Below are positions 1 to 8,225 of a stretch of 64,000 nucleotides of DNA, piece after piece. The stretch's first letter is position 1. Each line of letters opens with the position of its first letter. The notes under the pieces were generated by a model, which was given only the letters and a program-made list of their open reading frames with translations, had not been told where the DNA came from and made no database searches. Location of the stretch: assembly GCA_963831605.1 (NCBI GenBank), contig CAWHQR010000008.1, forward strand, positions 434,001 to 498,000. The letters run 5' to 3'. The position numbers and the translations under genes were made by a program. The DNA is from DASUPK01 sp963831605 (GTDB taxonomy: Bacteria > Actinomycetota > Thermoleophilia > Solirubrobacterales > 70-9).

Positions 1-449
1 TGGATCCACTGGCGGCTGAGGCCGAAGCGGATCAGGCCGTCCGAGAGGTCGACGAGGTCGGCTCGGCGGATCAGCTCGACCTCGGGGCCACGGTCCCACT
101 GACTCCGGAGCTCGTGGTGCCGCTCGATCGCGTCGAAGCAGAGCTTGATCCGGCCATCGCCCCAGCCGTGCTCGCGAAGCAGCTCCGCCGTGAACTCCGC
201 TCCCTCCGTGACGTAGACGCCGCCGTGGGAAGCAGCGTCATAGAGGCCGACGTCGTGGAGCAGGCCGGCGATCAGCAGCACCTCGCGATCGACCTTCGCC
301 TCGCGAGCGGTGGCAAGACGGTCAGCGATCAGGAAGACGCGGAGCCCGTGGCGTTCCATCGCCCCGCCGCTCTCGCCGGTGACCTCCCGAAGCTTCTGGA
401 GCGCGGCTACCTCGCTGTCGGTGCGGGCGAGGTCCTCGGCGCTCGTCAT
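1..449 (-). CDS. HD-domain phosphohydrolase-like protein (partial, runs off the left edge)
   Basis: I translated this minus-strand frame by hand. It opens with MTSAEDLARTDSEVAAL and stays open to base 1, so at least 149 residues are present and the C-terminus is missing. Residues about 55-65 read IAGLLHDVGLY, a typical HD-domain core with the His-Asp metal pair, and a further conserved-looking ERHHE follows near residue 113. The family is metal-dependent phosphohydrolases that often act on nucleotides. The start ATG overlaps the stop of the upstream ferredoxin gene as ATGA, so translation is probably coupled in the sucC-sucD-ferredoxin operon. The substrate cannot be inferred. Confidence 0.7.
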   Translation of the reverse strand, partial: MTSAEDLARTDSEVAALQKLREVTGESGGAMERHGLRVFLIADRLATAREAKVDREVLLIAGLLHDVGLYDAASHGGVYVTEGAEFTAELLREHGWGDGRIKLCFDAIERHHELRSQWDRGPEVELIRRADLVDLSDGLIRFGLSRQWI

Positions 450-712
450 TCCGAGCGGCGCAGCTCGGTGCCGTCGTAGAGCTTCTTGACGACGACGCCG
501 CCGGGGGGCGCGGCCTCCACGCAGAGGTTGCAGAGCACGCACTCGTCGAGGTTCTGGCGGGCGATCGCGAGGCTCCCGTCGGACTCGTTCACGTCGAAGA
601 TGTCGACCGGGCAGACCTCCTCGAGCTTGGTGGCGAGCGCGGTGTCGTTCGCCACCTCGCCGGAGACCTCCACGTCGATGAAGGTGCCCTCGAGCTGCTC
701 TGCTTCGGCCAT
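446..712 (-). CDS. Single-cluster 4Fe-4S ferredoxin-like protein
   Basis: This 88-residue protein has exactly four likely cluster ligands: Cys34 in VCPVDIF, and Cys58, Cys61 and Cys64 in ECVLCNLC. The first segment supplies the CP cysteine and the second a CxxCxxC. This resembles FixX-type one-cluster ferredoxins, and the usual fourth cysteine after CxxCxxC is Ala. It should be a cytoplasmic electron carrier holding one 4Fe-4S cluster. Its ATG shares one base with the stop of sucD (TGATG), and its own stop overlaps the start of the HD gene. That puts it inside a tightly coupled operon with succinyl-CoA synthetase. The electron partner is not visible. Confidence 0.8.
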   Translation of the reverse strand: MAEAEQLEGTFIDVEVSGEVANDTALATKLEEVCPVDIFDVNESDGSLAIARQNLDECVLCNLCVEAAPPGGVVVKKLYDGTELRRSE

Positions 713-1629
713 CAGACCTTCGCTCCGAGCTTTTCCTTGACGGCGTCCGGGATCTCGTCGATTCGCTCGACCACGGGAATGCCGGCTTCCTCGAGTCGGG
801 CGATCTTCTGGGTGGCCGAGTCCTCGGCGCCCTCCACGATCGTCCCGGCGTGGCCGAAGCTCATGCCCTGCATCTCCTCGTCGTCCATGAACTTCCCGGC
901 CATGAAGGCGATGATCGGGAGCTTGGCGTCGTTGGCCTCACGCCAGTCGACGAGCTCGGCCTCCATCCGGCCGCCCGGTTCCGTGTAGATCACGATCGCC
1001 TCGGTCTGGTCGTCCTCTTCGAAGAAGGGCATCAGCTCGGCGTAGGTGGAGCCGATGATCGCGTCGCCGCCGATCGAGACCGCGGTCGATACGCCGAGAC
1101 CGGCGGCGGTGAGCGTGGAGGAGATCTCGGTGGTCATGCCGCCCGAGCGGGACATGACGCCGATCGATCCGGGCTCATACGCCTTGGCGGCGTCCTTGGC
1201 CGGGCCGCCGATGCCGCCCATCTTGGCCACGCCGGGGGCGATGATCCCGAGGCAGTTGGGACCGATGATCCGTGCTCCGCGCAGGTTGGCGAGCTCGACC
1301 ATCTGGGCGACGTCGCGGCGGGGGATGCGCTCGGTGACGATCACGATCAGCTTGATCCCGTTCTCGATCGCCTCGAAGACCGCGTCCTTGGTGAAGGCGG
1401 GGGGGACGGTGACGACGGAGCCGTCGATCTGGGAGCCGTGGTTCTCAACCGCCTGCTCGACCGTGTCGAAGACGGGCACGCCGTGAACGTCGCGGCCCTT
1501 GCGGCCCGGAGTGACGCCGCCGACGATCTTGGAGCCGTAGTCCAGGCACTCCTTGGTCAGGTTGACCGCCTCGCGCCCGGTGATGCCCTGGACGATGAAG
1601 GTGAAGTCCTCGTTGAGCAGGATGCTCAT
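712..1629 (-). CDS. sucD: Succinate-CoA ligase (ADP-forming) alpha subunit
   Basis: This 305-residue protein is the CoA-binding, phosphohistidine-carrying subunit that works with SucC to interconvert succinyl-CoA and succinate with NTP formation in the TCA cycle. It starts MSILLNEDFTFIVQGITG. It has the CoA-binding N-terminal fold (VGGVTPGRKG), GPNCLGII in the middle, and GHAGTIVEG near residue 250 carrying the probable active-site histidine. The ATG overlaps the sucC stop (ATGA). Several motifs differ from textbook SucD, for example YTEPGGRMEAE. A related acid-CoA ligase activity such as malate-CoA ligase is possible, but succinate is the simplest reading. Confidence 0.85.
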   Translation of the reverse strand: MSILLNEDFTFIVQGITGREAVNLTKECLDYGSKIVGGVTPGRKGRDVHGVPVFDTVEQAVENHGSQIDGSVVTVPPAFTKDAVFEAIENGIKLIVIVTERIPRRDVAQMVELANLRGARIIGPNCLGIIAPGVAKMGGIGGPAKDAAKAYEPGSIGVMSRSGGMTTEISSTLTAAGLGVSTAVSIGGDAIIGSTYAELMPFFEEDDQTEAIVIYTEPGGRMEAELVDWREANDAKLPIIAFMAGKFMDDEEMQGMSFGHAGTIVEGAEDSATQKIARLEEAGIPVVERIDEIPDAVKEKLGAKV

Positions 1630-2843
1630 CCGGCCGCCCCCTGAATCTTCTCGACGGCCTCTCCCGCGGCCTCCCACATCGAGGTCGAGCGGTCGCGGAA
1701 CTCGATCCCGTACTTGCCGAGGATCTTCGCGCCCTCCTCCTCCCAGGCACCGGGGATGCGGAAGACGGCGATGGTCTCCGCCGGGTCCTTGCCCAGCTCG
1801 AGGCACGCCTTGATCACGCCCCTGGCGACGATGTCGACCCGGGTGTTGGAGACGATCGACATCATCACCGCGATCTTCTCGACGCCGTCCTTCTGGAGGA
1901 CCTCCTTGGCCAGTCCGCAGGACTTGGCGACCGAGGGGTTGCCGCCGATCTCGGCGTAGTTGGCCGGCTTGCCGCCCTGGCTGCGGACCGCGTCGGTGAG
2001 GGTGAGCGAGCCGCCGCCTGCGCCGATCACCAGGCCGAGGTTGCCGGTGAAGCCGTGGTCCTTGCCCTGGATGACGCCGCGGTGGTCGGCTTCGTCGATT
2101 GCCTTGACGTTGCGCTCGAACTCGGAGGGCTCGTACAGCTCGCGCGGCTCCTCGAGCTCCACCCCGATCTCCTTGAGCATCTTCTGGTGGCGTCCAACGG
2201 CCTCGTCCTCCATCTCCATGTGGGCGTCGAGGGCGACGAAGGAGCCGTCGGAGAGACGGGCGAGAGGGTTGATCTCGGCGAGGGTCATGTCGTAGTCGCG
2301 CTGGAGCTGGGCCAGACGGGCGAGCACCGGCGTGGCGCGGGTGAGCTCGCGGCCGGTCAGGCCTCCGGCCGCGGCGACGACTTCCTTGGCGCGGAAGTCC
2401 GGGACGGGGTGGAGGTTGGAGAGGTGGCCCCGGCCGACGTGATCGGGGTGCTTCTCGGCGACCTCCTCGATGTCGATCCCGCCCATGTCGCTGAACAGCA
2501 TCATCGGTGCCTTGGCGCGGCCGTCCCAGAGCACGGCGGCGTAGTACTCCTGCTCGACCTCGGCCTTCGGATCGACGAGGACGCCGACCGGCATGTGGCC
2601 GCTGATCTCGAGCTCGAGAATCTCCGCAGCGTGGGCCGCGGCCTCGTCGGGAGTGTCGGCGAACTTGACGCCGCCTGCCTTCATGCGGCCGCCGGTGAGG
2701 ACCTGGGACTTGATCACCGTCGGGCCGCCGATCCGCTGGGCGGCCTCGCGGGCCTCCGCGGCGGTCTTGCAGAAGCCGTACTCGGTGACCGGAATCCCGG
2801 CCCGCTCGACTATGCGACGGCTTTCGAACTCGTAGAAGCGCAT
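1626..2843 (-). CDS. sucC: Succinate-CoA ligase (ADP-forming) beta subunit
   Basis: This 405-residue protein is the ATP-grasp subunit of succinyl-CoA synthetase. I chose the ATG that gives MRFYEFESRRIVERAGIPV, the usual SucC opening. Reading upstream in the same frame only enters the antisense of the MFS gene. The ATP-grasp region (VIKSQVLTGGR, residues about 43-53), the AEINPLA metal site and the C-terminal Rossmann-like domain (ANYAEIGGNPS) are all visible. At 405 aa it is slightly longer than the usual ~390. It heads a four-gene overlapping minus-strand operon and sits 64 bp downstream of the MFS stop codon. Confidence 0.9.
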   Translation of the reverse strand: MRFYEFESRRIVERAGIPVTEYGFCKTAAEAREAAQRIGGPTVIKSQVLTGGRMKAGGVKFADTPDEAAAHAAEILELEISGHMPVGVLVDPKAEVEQEYYAAVLWDGRAKAPMMLFSDMGGIDIEEVAEKHPDHVGRGHLSNLHPVPDFRAKEVVAAAGGLTGRELTRATPVLARLAQLQRDYDMTLAEINPLARLSDGSFVALDAHMEMEDEAVGRHQKMLKEIGVELEEPRELYEPSEFERNVKAIDEADHRGVIQGKDHGFTGNLGLVIGAGGGSLTLTDAVRSQGGKPANYAEIGGNPSVAKSCGLAKEVLQKDGVEKIAVMMSIVSNTRVDIVARGVIKACLELGKDPAETIAVFRIPGAWEEEGAKILGKYGIEFRDRSTSMWEAAGEAVEKIQGAAG

Positions 2844-2907
2844 GAGGGGCGCCCAGAGGGCGGGCGGGAACAGTACAAAGCCCTCGACTCCGAGGGCGCG
2901 CTCGAAG

Positions 2908-4383
2908 CTAGGCGCTCTCGGCGCCGGCCATCTCAGCCGCCGGCTCGCGCTCCCGCTCCGGACGCAGCAACACGACTGCTGCGACAGCGCCGACCAGGCA
3001 GAAGGCGGCGCCGATGCCGAACTGAAGCTGGAAGCCGTCTGTGAGCGCCTTGGCGGCGGAGGTCCCGGAGTCGATCTCGGATGACGTGTGGTTGGCAGCC
3101 AGCGTGCTGAGCACCGCCAGGCCGAGCGCCGCGCCGATGAAGCGGGAGGTGTTGAGCACGCCTGAGGCCAGGCCGCTGAGCGCGCGGGGGACGCCCTGCA
3201 CCGCCACGATCGTCGCCGGGACCAGGGCAAGTCCCAGTCCGAGCGCGCCGAGCATGCCGCCCGGGAAGACGTTCGCGAGGTAGCTGCCGCCCGGGTGGAC
3301 GCTCGTCAGCAGGAACTCCCCGATCGTCGCCGAGAGCATCCCGAGGGCGAGCACCCAGCGAGCGCCGATCACCTTCGCCAGCCGCGGGGCGAGCGTCGCG
3401 CCCGCGCCCACCGCGATGGTCATCGGCACGAAGGCGAGGCCGGTCTTGAGCGCGCTGTAGTGGAGGGTCCCCTGCATGTAGAGGGACTGGAAGAACCAGA
3501 AGCCGAAGATCGCGGCATAGAGCAGGAAGATCACGAGGTTCGCGGCGCGCAGGTTCCGGAGCCTGAAGACGCTCAGGGGCATGAGCGCGGTCCGGTCCGG
3601 ATGCTTGGCGAGGCTGTTCTCGTAGAGGCCGAACGCCACCAGGAGAACCACTCCGGCGACGACCGGGCCGAGCACGCCGAGCGCGCCCCAGCCGAGCCGG
3701 TCGGTGGTGACGATCCCGTAGGTGAGCGCGGTCATTCCGAGCGTGACCAGGACGGCGCCGGGAAGGTCGAAATGCCGGTTCTCGGACTCGCTGCGGCCCT
3801 CGGGGATCAGGCGCCTGCTGAACAGCACGATCCCGATACCGACCGGGATGTTGATGACGAAGATCGCCGGCCAGCTGAAGGCCTCGGTCAGGATCCCGCC
3901 GAGCAGCACGCCCGCGGTCGCGCCGACTGCACCCACCGCGCCCCAGGCGCCAAGTGCGCGGTTCCGCGGCGCCCCCTCGTCGAAGGAGGTGGCGATGATC
4001 GCGAGGGTGGCGGGGGAGAGGATCGCCGCGCCGATGCCCTGCAGCGCCCGGGCGGCGACCAGCGTCCCCGCGGTGGGGGCGATCGCGCAGATCAGTGAGG
4101 CTCCGGAGAAGAGGAGGGTGCCGGCGTAGAACATGCGACGACGGCCGAACAGGTCGGCCGCGCGGCCACCGAGGAGCAGGAAGCCGGCGAAGGTCAAGGT
4201 GTAGCCGTTGAGGACCCACTGGAGGCCGTTGGTGGAGAAGCCGAGGGAGTCCTTGATCGAAGGCAGCGCGACGTTCACGATCGAGACGTCGAGGACCACC
4301 ATGAACTGGCCAAGACAGACGACCAGAAGAAGGGCGTTCGAGTTTCGCTTCACGATCCCCTTCGCTGCCGTAACCGGGTTCAC
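2908..4383 (-). CDS. MFS drug-efflux transporter, DHA2 (14-TM EmrB/QacA) family
   Basis: This is a 491-residue polytopic membrane protein. The early helix containing LGQFMVVLDVSIVNVALP is the hallmark of the DHA2 proton antiporters, followed by GRRRMFYAG (loop 2-3 motif A) and repeated hydrophobic helices to the end. Its likely role is export of a toxic organic compound across the cytoplasmic membrane. I chose the GTG start because it overlaps the stop of a 45-aa ORF as GTGA and has GGAGG ten bases upstream. Control is probably by the divergent ArsR-type regulator acting on the palindromes at 4545-4587. The substrate is unknown. Confidence 0.87.
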   Translation of the reverse strand: MNPVTAAKGIVKRNSNALLLVVCLGQFMVVLDVSIVNVALPSIKDSLGFSTNGLQWVLNGYTLTFAGFLLLGGRAADLFGRRRMFYAGTLLFSGASLICAIAPTAGTLVAARALQGIGAAILSPATLAIIATSFDEGAPRNRALGAWGAVGAVGATAGVLLGGILTEAFSWPAIFVINIPVGIGIVLFSRRLIPEGRSESENRHFDLPGAVLVTLGMTALTYGIVTTDRLGWGALGVLGPVVAGVVLLVAFGLYENSLAKHPDRTALMPLSVFRLRNLRAANLVIFLLYAAIFGFWFFQSLYMQGTLHYSALKTGLAFVPMTIAVGAGATLAPRLAKVIGARWVLALGMLSATIGEFLLTSVHPGGSYLANVFPGGMLGALGLGLALVPATIVAVQGVPRALSGLASGVLNTSRFIGAALGLAVLSTLAANHTSSEIDSGTSAAKALTDGFQLQFGIGAAFCLVGAVAAVVLLRPEREREPAAEMAGAESA

Positions 4384-4517
4384 TTGCGAACCGCCTCCAG
4401 AATGTACGCCGCCTCGACCGCCGCAGCGCGCCGGGAGGGGCTCGTGGGATGAACGTCGCCCTCGTCTGCGTGCTGGGGGGCGGCGGGTGTGGTTTCGATG
4501 GTCTGCATGTCTGACAT
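4380..4517 (-). CDS. Small 45-aa protein translationally coupled to the MFS exporter
   Basis: A short ORF starts MSDMQTIETTPAAPQH and ends ILEAVRK. Its ATG has a near-perfect GGAGG eight bases upstream, and its TGA overlaps the GTG start of the exporter gene (GTGA). It has no transmembrane segment and is rich in Ala, Pro, Glu and Thr. No family was recognised. The strong ribosome binding site and the overlap argue that it is translated, either as a leader that couples expression of the exporter or as a small accessory protein. It lies directly downstream of the operator-like palindromes. Confidence 0.5.
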   Translation of the reverse strand: MSDMQTIETTPAAPQHADEGDVHPTSPSRRAAAVEAAYILEAVRK

Positions 4518-4544
4518 TGGACTTGCCTCCGCGCCTGTTCGATA

Positions 4545-4587
4545 GTACGATGAGCATCGTACCAAAGAAGTTCGATGAACGTCGTAC
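4545..4587. promoter_or_regulatory. Two operator-like palindromes between the exporter operon and the ArsR-type gene
   Basis: Bases 4545-4562 form a perfect inverted repeat, GTACGATG-AG-CATCGTAC. Bases 4570-4587 (GTTCGATGAACGTCGTAC) match it at 15 of 18 positions. The centres are 25 bp apart, somewhat over two helical turns. The second copy contains the upstream-most ATG of the regulator gene, so binding would cover the regulator start and the promoter region of the divergent exporter operon. This is the layout of an autoregulated repressor with a divergent efflux target. Confidence 0.7.
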
Positions 4588-4916
4588 AAGCTAAGCTGAT
4601 GAGCATGGAGCCACACCACCCCGACCGAAGCGAGATCGAGCTGACCGCCGTGCTGGCGGCACTCAGTGATTCGCACCGGCTCGAGATCGTTCGCCGCCTT
4701 GACGAGGACGACGAGCCGCGACCCTGCGGCACCTTCGGCTTCGACCTCAGCAAGTCGACGATGACGCATCACTTCCGGACCCTCCGGGAGGCGGGCGTGA
4801 TCCGCCAGGAGCGGCAGGGCACCTCGAAGCTCACGGAGCTCCGCCGGGAGGACCTCGATGCGCGGTTCCCGGGCCTGCTCGATGCGGTGCTCGCCTCCGG
4901 AGCCGTTCCCGCCTAG
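4575..4916 (+). CDS. ArsR-family winged-helix transcriptional regulator
   Basis: This protein of up to 113 residues has the ArsR winged-helix pattern: LTAVLAALSDSHRLEIVRRL for the first helices, LSKSTMTHHFRTLREAGVI for the recognition helix and QGTSKLTELR for the wing. No CxCxxC metal site is seen, so the ligand is probably organic. Possible starts are the ATG at 4575, inside the second palindrome, or ATGs at 4599 and 4605 just beyond it. None has a strong ribosome binding site. It is divergent from the 45-aa ORF and MFS exporter, which it probably represses together with itself. Confidence 0.82.
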   Translation: MNVVQAKLMSMEPHHPDRSEIELTAVLAALSDSHRLEIVRRLDEDDEPRPCGTFGFDLSKSTMTHHFRTLREAGVIRQERQGTSKLTELRREDLDARFPGLLDAVLASGAVPA

Positions 4917-4940
4917 GCTTCTCCGAGTTGGAATTTCGCT

Positions 4941-4959
4941 CGTCATCACCTTGATGACG
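4941..4959. promoter_or_regulatory. Inverted repeat between the ArsR-type and YccF genes
   Basis: CGTCATCA-CCT-TGATGACG is a perfect 8-bp inverted repeat with a 3-base spacer. It begins 25 bases after the ArsR-type stop and ends 5 bases before the YccF GTG start. There is no following T-run, so it is not a classical terminator. It could be a protein-binding site or an RNA hairpin that hides the YccF start. Its function is unknown. Confidence 0.35.
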
Positions 4960-4963
4960 ATCG

Positions 4964-5413
4964 GTGCCGGCGGAAATCGACAGCTTGCTTCGGATCCTCC
5001 TCAACATCATCTGGCTGGTCTTCGCGGGCCTCTGGGCGACGATCCTCTGGTGCCTGGCGGGGATCATCATGTGCGTCCTGATCATCACGATCCCGTTCGG
5101 CCTCCAGGCCTTCAAGATCGCGAGCTTCACCATCTGGCCCTTCGGCCGCACTCTCGTCAAGCGCCCTGACGCCGGTGCGCCTTCGCTGATCGGCAACATC
5201 ATCTGGATCCCGCTCGCCGGCATCTGGCTGGCGATCGCCCACCTGGTCACCTCGGTCGTCCTGGCGGTCACGATCATCGGCATCCCGCTGGCTCTGGCCA
5301 ACCTGAAGCTCGTGATGGTGTCGCTGCTGCCGTTCGGAAGAGAGGTCGTGCCGATCGACGAGGCCCGGGCGATGGGCCGTGACGCGCAGAACATCGACTT
5401 CGGTTCCGTCTAG
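4964..5413 (+). CDS. YccF-domain inner membrane protein
   Basis: The 149 residues form two tandem YccF-type units. Each has a hydrophobic helix pair followed by a conserved short motif: ITIPFGLQAFKIASF...PFGR in the first half and IIGIPLALANLKLV...LPFGRE in the second. This duplicated arrangement is typical of YccF membrane proteins, whose function is not established. Translation probably starts at GTG 4964. No in-frame ATG is nearby and no strong ribosome binding site is visible. The C-terminal tail after the last helix is short and charged. Confidence 0.8.
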   Translation: MPAEIDSLLRILLNIIWLVFAGLWATILWCLAGIIMCVLIITIPFGLQAFKIASFTIWPFGRTLVKRPDAGAPSLIGNIIWIPLAGIWLAIAHLVTSVVLAVTIIGIPLALANLKLVMVSLLPFGREVVPIDEARAMGRDAQNIDFGSV

Positions 5414-5435
5414 CTGCTTCTACGCTCAAGCCAGG

Positions 5436-6270
5436 ATGACCGACAGACCTCTCTATCCGACGGTCGTCGCAGGTTACGAGGAGAACGAGCGCGGTCAGGA
5501 TGCCCTCGTTCTCGCCAAGCGCGTAGTCGCGCGGGACGGCGGGGAGCTCAACGTCGTCCACGTCGAAAAGGGATCGCCGGCCGACACCTTTCAGGCGCTC
5601 GCCGAGAAGGGCCAGGCGGACCTCGTCGTCCTCGGATCCACCCACCATGGTCATGTGGGGTCGGTGTCGCCGGGAAGCGTCGCCGAGCAGCTGCTCCATG
5701 GCGCGCGCTGCCGTCTCTTGATCGCGCCCAAGGGCTACGCCAAGGAGGATCACTCGCAGGACCGGCTGCGGGTGCTTGCCGTCGGGTACGACGGGATGGC
5801 GGAGTCTCAGGCTGCCCTCGACGAAGGCGCCACGCTCGCGCGCAAGTTCGGCGGGTCGATGAAGGTGGTCGGGGTGATGACGCCGATTCCGGCGATGGGG
5901 GCCGCCGCGGCGGCCCAGGCTGGGGCGGAGGCTGGGCCGGATTTCCAGACCCGCCTGCAGGAAGCCGTCGCAGAGCTCCCCGCGGAGCTGCGTGCGCTGC
6001 CGATCCTCGAGCGTGGCGACCCGGTCGAAAGGCTGCTCGAGATGAGCCGAGGCCGGAATCGACCTTCTGGTGCTCGGCTCGCGTGGCTTCGGTCCCGTCA
6101 TGCGCCTCCTGATCGGCAGCGTCTCCTCGCGTGTGATCCGCGCTGCGAAGTGCCCGGTGATGGTGATCCCGAGGCCGGGCGGCGTAGGTCACGCCCGAGC
6201 GGGGGCATTACCCCCTACGATTCTCGGGGGACCCTCCGTCGCAAATGCGCCGTGGCGCCGTCCGGTGTGA
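5436..6270 (+). pseudogene. Universal stress protein (tandem USP domains), interrupted by a +1 frameshift
   Basis: The first frame starts MTDRPLYPTVVAGYEENERG and covers a complete USP domain ending in VLGSTHHGHVG...CRLLIAP, plus most of a second. Near 6047 one extra C in AGCCGAGGCC shifts the frame. The second domain then continues in another frame as DLLVLGSRGFGPVM and PVMVIPRPGG, with the nucleotide-binding G-x2-G-x9-G(S) pattern intact. Removing one base gives a 277-residue protein. The clean continuation suggests either a very recent lesion or a sequencing error. The family binds ATP and is induced by stress. It lies 22 bp after the YccF gene. Confidence 0.8.
6201..6230 (+). promoter_or_regulatory. 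Mutually exclusive G5/C5/G5 stems upstream of pckG
   Basis: GGGGG (6201-6205), CCCCC (6211-6215) and GGGGG (6226-6230) can form either of two hairpins sharing the central C-run, with loops CATTA and TACGATTCTC. A further CCCTCC at 6232-6237 could pair with GGGAGGGG at about 6290-6297, close to the pckG start. Alternative pairing of this kind could serve as an attenuator. The segment also lies in the 3' coding end of the frameshifted USP gene, so chance is possible. No known riboswitch family was recognised. Confidence 0.3.
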
Positions 6271-6331
6271 AAACATCTCGCGCCTCGCAGGGAGGGGTAT
6301 CAACCATCGACCAAGGAGTTGAACGCATCAA

Positions 6332-8143
6332 GTGAGTGACGCAATCGCCGCTACTGAGACGCCCACCAAGAACGCCAAGCTCATCTCATGGGTCAACGAG
6401 ATCGCCGAGCTGACCCAGCCGGACTCGATTCACTGGTGCGACGGCTCTGCCGAGGAGTACGACCGCCTCTGCCAGCAGATGGTCGACGCGGGTACGTTCG
6501 AGAAGCTCTCCGACGCGAAGCGCCCCAACTCCTACCTGGCTCGCTCCGACCCCGACGATGTGGCGCGAGTGGAGGACCGGACCTTCATCTGCTCCGAGGA
6601 CGAGCACGACGCGGGTCCGACGAACAACTGGCGGGATCCCGCCGAGATGCGTGAGGTCCTCGGCGAGCTGTTCAAGGGCTCGATGCAGGGCCGCACCCTC
6701 TATGTCGTCCCGTTCTCGATGGGCCCGCTCGGATCCCCGATCGCCCATATCGGCGTGCAGCTGACCGACTCCCCCTATGTCGCGGTTTCCATGCGGATCA
6801 TGACCCGGATGGGCACGCCGGCTCTGGAGGTTCTTGCCGAGGACGGCGAGTTCGTCCCCTGCGTGCATTCGCTCGGCGCTCCACTTGCCGATGGACAGGA
6901 GGACGTGGCTTGGCCCTGCAACGCCGACAACAAGTACATCGTCCACTACCCGGAGACACGCGAGATCTGGTCGTTCGGCTCCGGGTACGGCGGGAACGCA
7001 CTGCTCGGCAAGAAGTGCTTCGCCCTGCGGATCGCCTCGGCAATGGCCCGCGATGAGGGCTGGCTCGCCGAGCACATGCTGATCCTCAAGCTCACCTCGC
7101 CGGAGGGCAAGGTCAAGTACGTGGGCGGGGCATTCCCCTCGGCCTGCGGCAAGACCAACCTGGCGATGCTGATCCCGACGCTTCCCGACTGGACGGTCGA
7201 GACCGTCGGCGACGACATCGCCTGGATGAAGTTCGGCGACGATGGCCGCCTGCGCGCGGTCAACCCCGAGGCGGGCTTCTTCGGCGTCGCTCCCAACACG
7301 AGCTACAAGACGAACCCCAACGCGATGGCGACGATCGAGCGCAGCTCGATCTTCACCAACTGCGCCCTCACCGACGATGGCGACATCTGGTGGGAGGGCA
7401 TGACCGGGCAGCCGCCGGACCATGTCATCGACTGGCACGGCAACGAGTGGACGCCGGACTCGGATCAGCCGGCGGCGCATCCCAACGCGCGGTTCACCAC
7501 CCCTGCCTCGCAATGCCCGTCGATCGCCGAGGAGTGGGAGGACCCGGCCGGCGTGCCGATCGACGCCTTCCTGTTCGGGGGCCGACGCTCCACGGTCGTT
7601 CCCCTCGTCTTCGAGAGCCGCGACTGGGAGCACGGTGTCTTCACGGGTGCGGTGATGTCCTCGGAGACCACGGCGGCCGCGGCCGGAGAGGTCGGGAAGC
7701 TGCGCTTCGACCCGATGGCGATGCTGCCCTTCTGCGGCTACAACATGGCCGACTACTTCGGCCACTGGCTGAAGCTCGGCGGCCGCGAGGGCGCGAAGAT
7801 GCCGCGGGTCTTCCACGTCAACTGGTTCCGCAAGGGCGACGACGGGAAGTTCCTGTGGCCCGGATTCGGTGAGAACAGCCGCGTCCTCGAGTGGGTCTTC
7901 CGCCGCTGCGACGACGAGAGCGAGACGGTGGAATCCGCGATCGGATTGCTGCCGGCGCCCGGCGAGCTCAACACCGACGGGTTGGACATCTCCGACGAGG
8001 CCCTGGAGCAGCTGCTCACGGTCGATGACGACGCCCTGAGGGCGCAGATGCCCCAGGTCGAGGAGCACCTGGCCCAGTTCGGCGACGGACTGCCCGACGA
8101 GATCAAGGCCCAGCTCGAGGCGCTCAAGCAGCGGCTCGGCTAG
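6332..8143 (+). CDS. pckG: Phosphoenolpyruvate carboxykinase (GTP)
   Basis: This 603-residue enzyme converts oxaloacetate and GTP to PEP, CO2 and GDP, the committed step from the TCA cycle to gluconeogenesis. The GTP-type family is identified by YVVPFSMGPLGSP near residue 125, the P-loop FPSACGKTNLAM near residue 270, the guanine-pocket region FGGRRSTVVPL and the full family length. Translation starts at GTG 6332 (MSDAIAATETP). An AAGGAG lies about 14 bases upstream, rather far. In this window it is the natural outlet for succinate and oxaloacetate made by the ethylmalonyl-CoA and propionyl-CoA reactions. Confidence 0.96.
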   Translation: MSDAIAATETPTKNAKLISWVNEIAELTQPDSIHWCDGSAEEYDRLCQQMVDAGTFEKLSDAKRPNSYLARSDPDDVARVEDRTFICSEDEHDAGPTNNWRDPAEMREVLGELFKGSMQGRTLYVVPFSMGPLGSPIAHIGVQLTDSPYVAVSMRIMTRMGTPALEVLAEDGEFVPCVHSLGAPLADGQEDVAWPCNADNKYIVHYPETREIWSFGSGYGGNALLGKKCFALRIASAMARDEGWLAEHMLILKLTSPEGKVKYVGGAFPSACGKTNLAMLIPTLPDWTVETVGDDIAWMKFGDDGRLRAVNPEAGFFGVAPNTSYKTNPNAMATIERSSIFTNCALTDDGDIWWEGMTGQPPDHVIDWHGNEWTPDSDQPAAHPNARFTTPASQCPSIAEEWEDPAGVPIDAFLFGGRRSTVVPLVFESRDWEHGVFTGAVMSSETTAAAAGEVGKLRFDPMAMLPFCGYNMADYFGHWLKLGGREGAKMPRVFHVNWFRKGDDGKFLWPGFGENSRVLEWVFRRCDDESETVESAIGLLPAPGELNTDGLDISDEALEQLLTVDDDALRAQMPQVEEHLAQFGDGLPDEIKAQLEALKQRLG

Positions 8144-8225
8144 CGCCCCTTGCGCTTGCGCGCGCCCTTCTTCAGCTTCCGGCAGCCGCTCGCCGGGTCG
8201 TTCTTGAGGCATAGAATCGCGCGCG

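Noticed and set aside
8143..8225. A minus-strand tail reading CRKLKKGARKRKGR before a stop, just upstream of trpB
   Set aside because: It resembles basic C-termini of secreted proteins in this lineage, but there is no room for a gene body and the frame runs into the antisense of trpB. Probably a short relic or chance.
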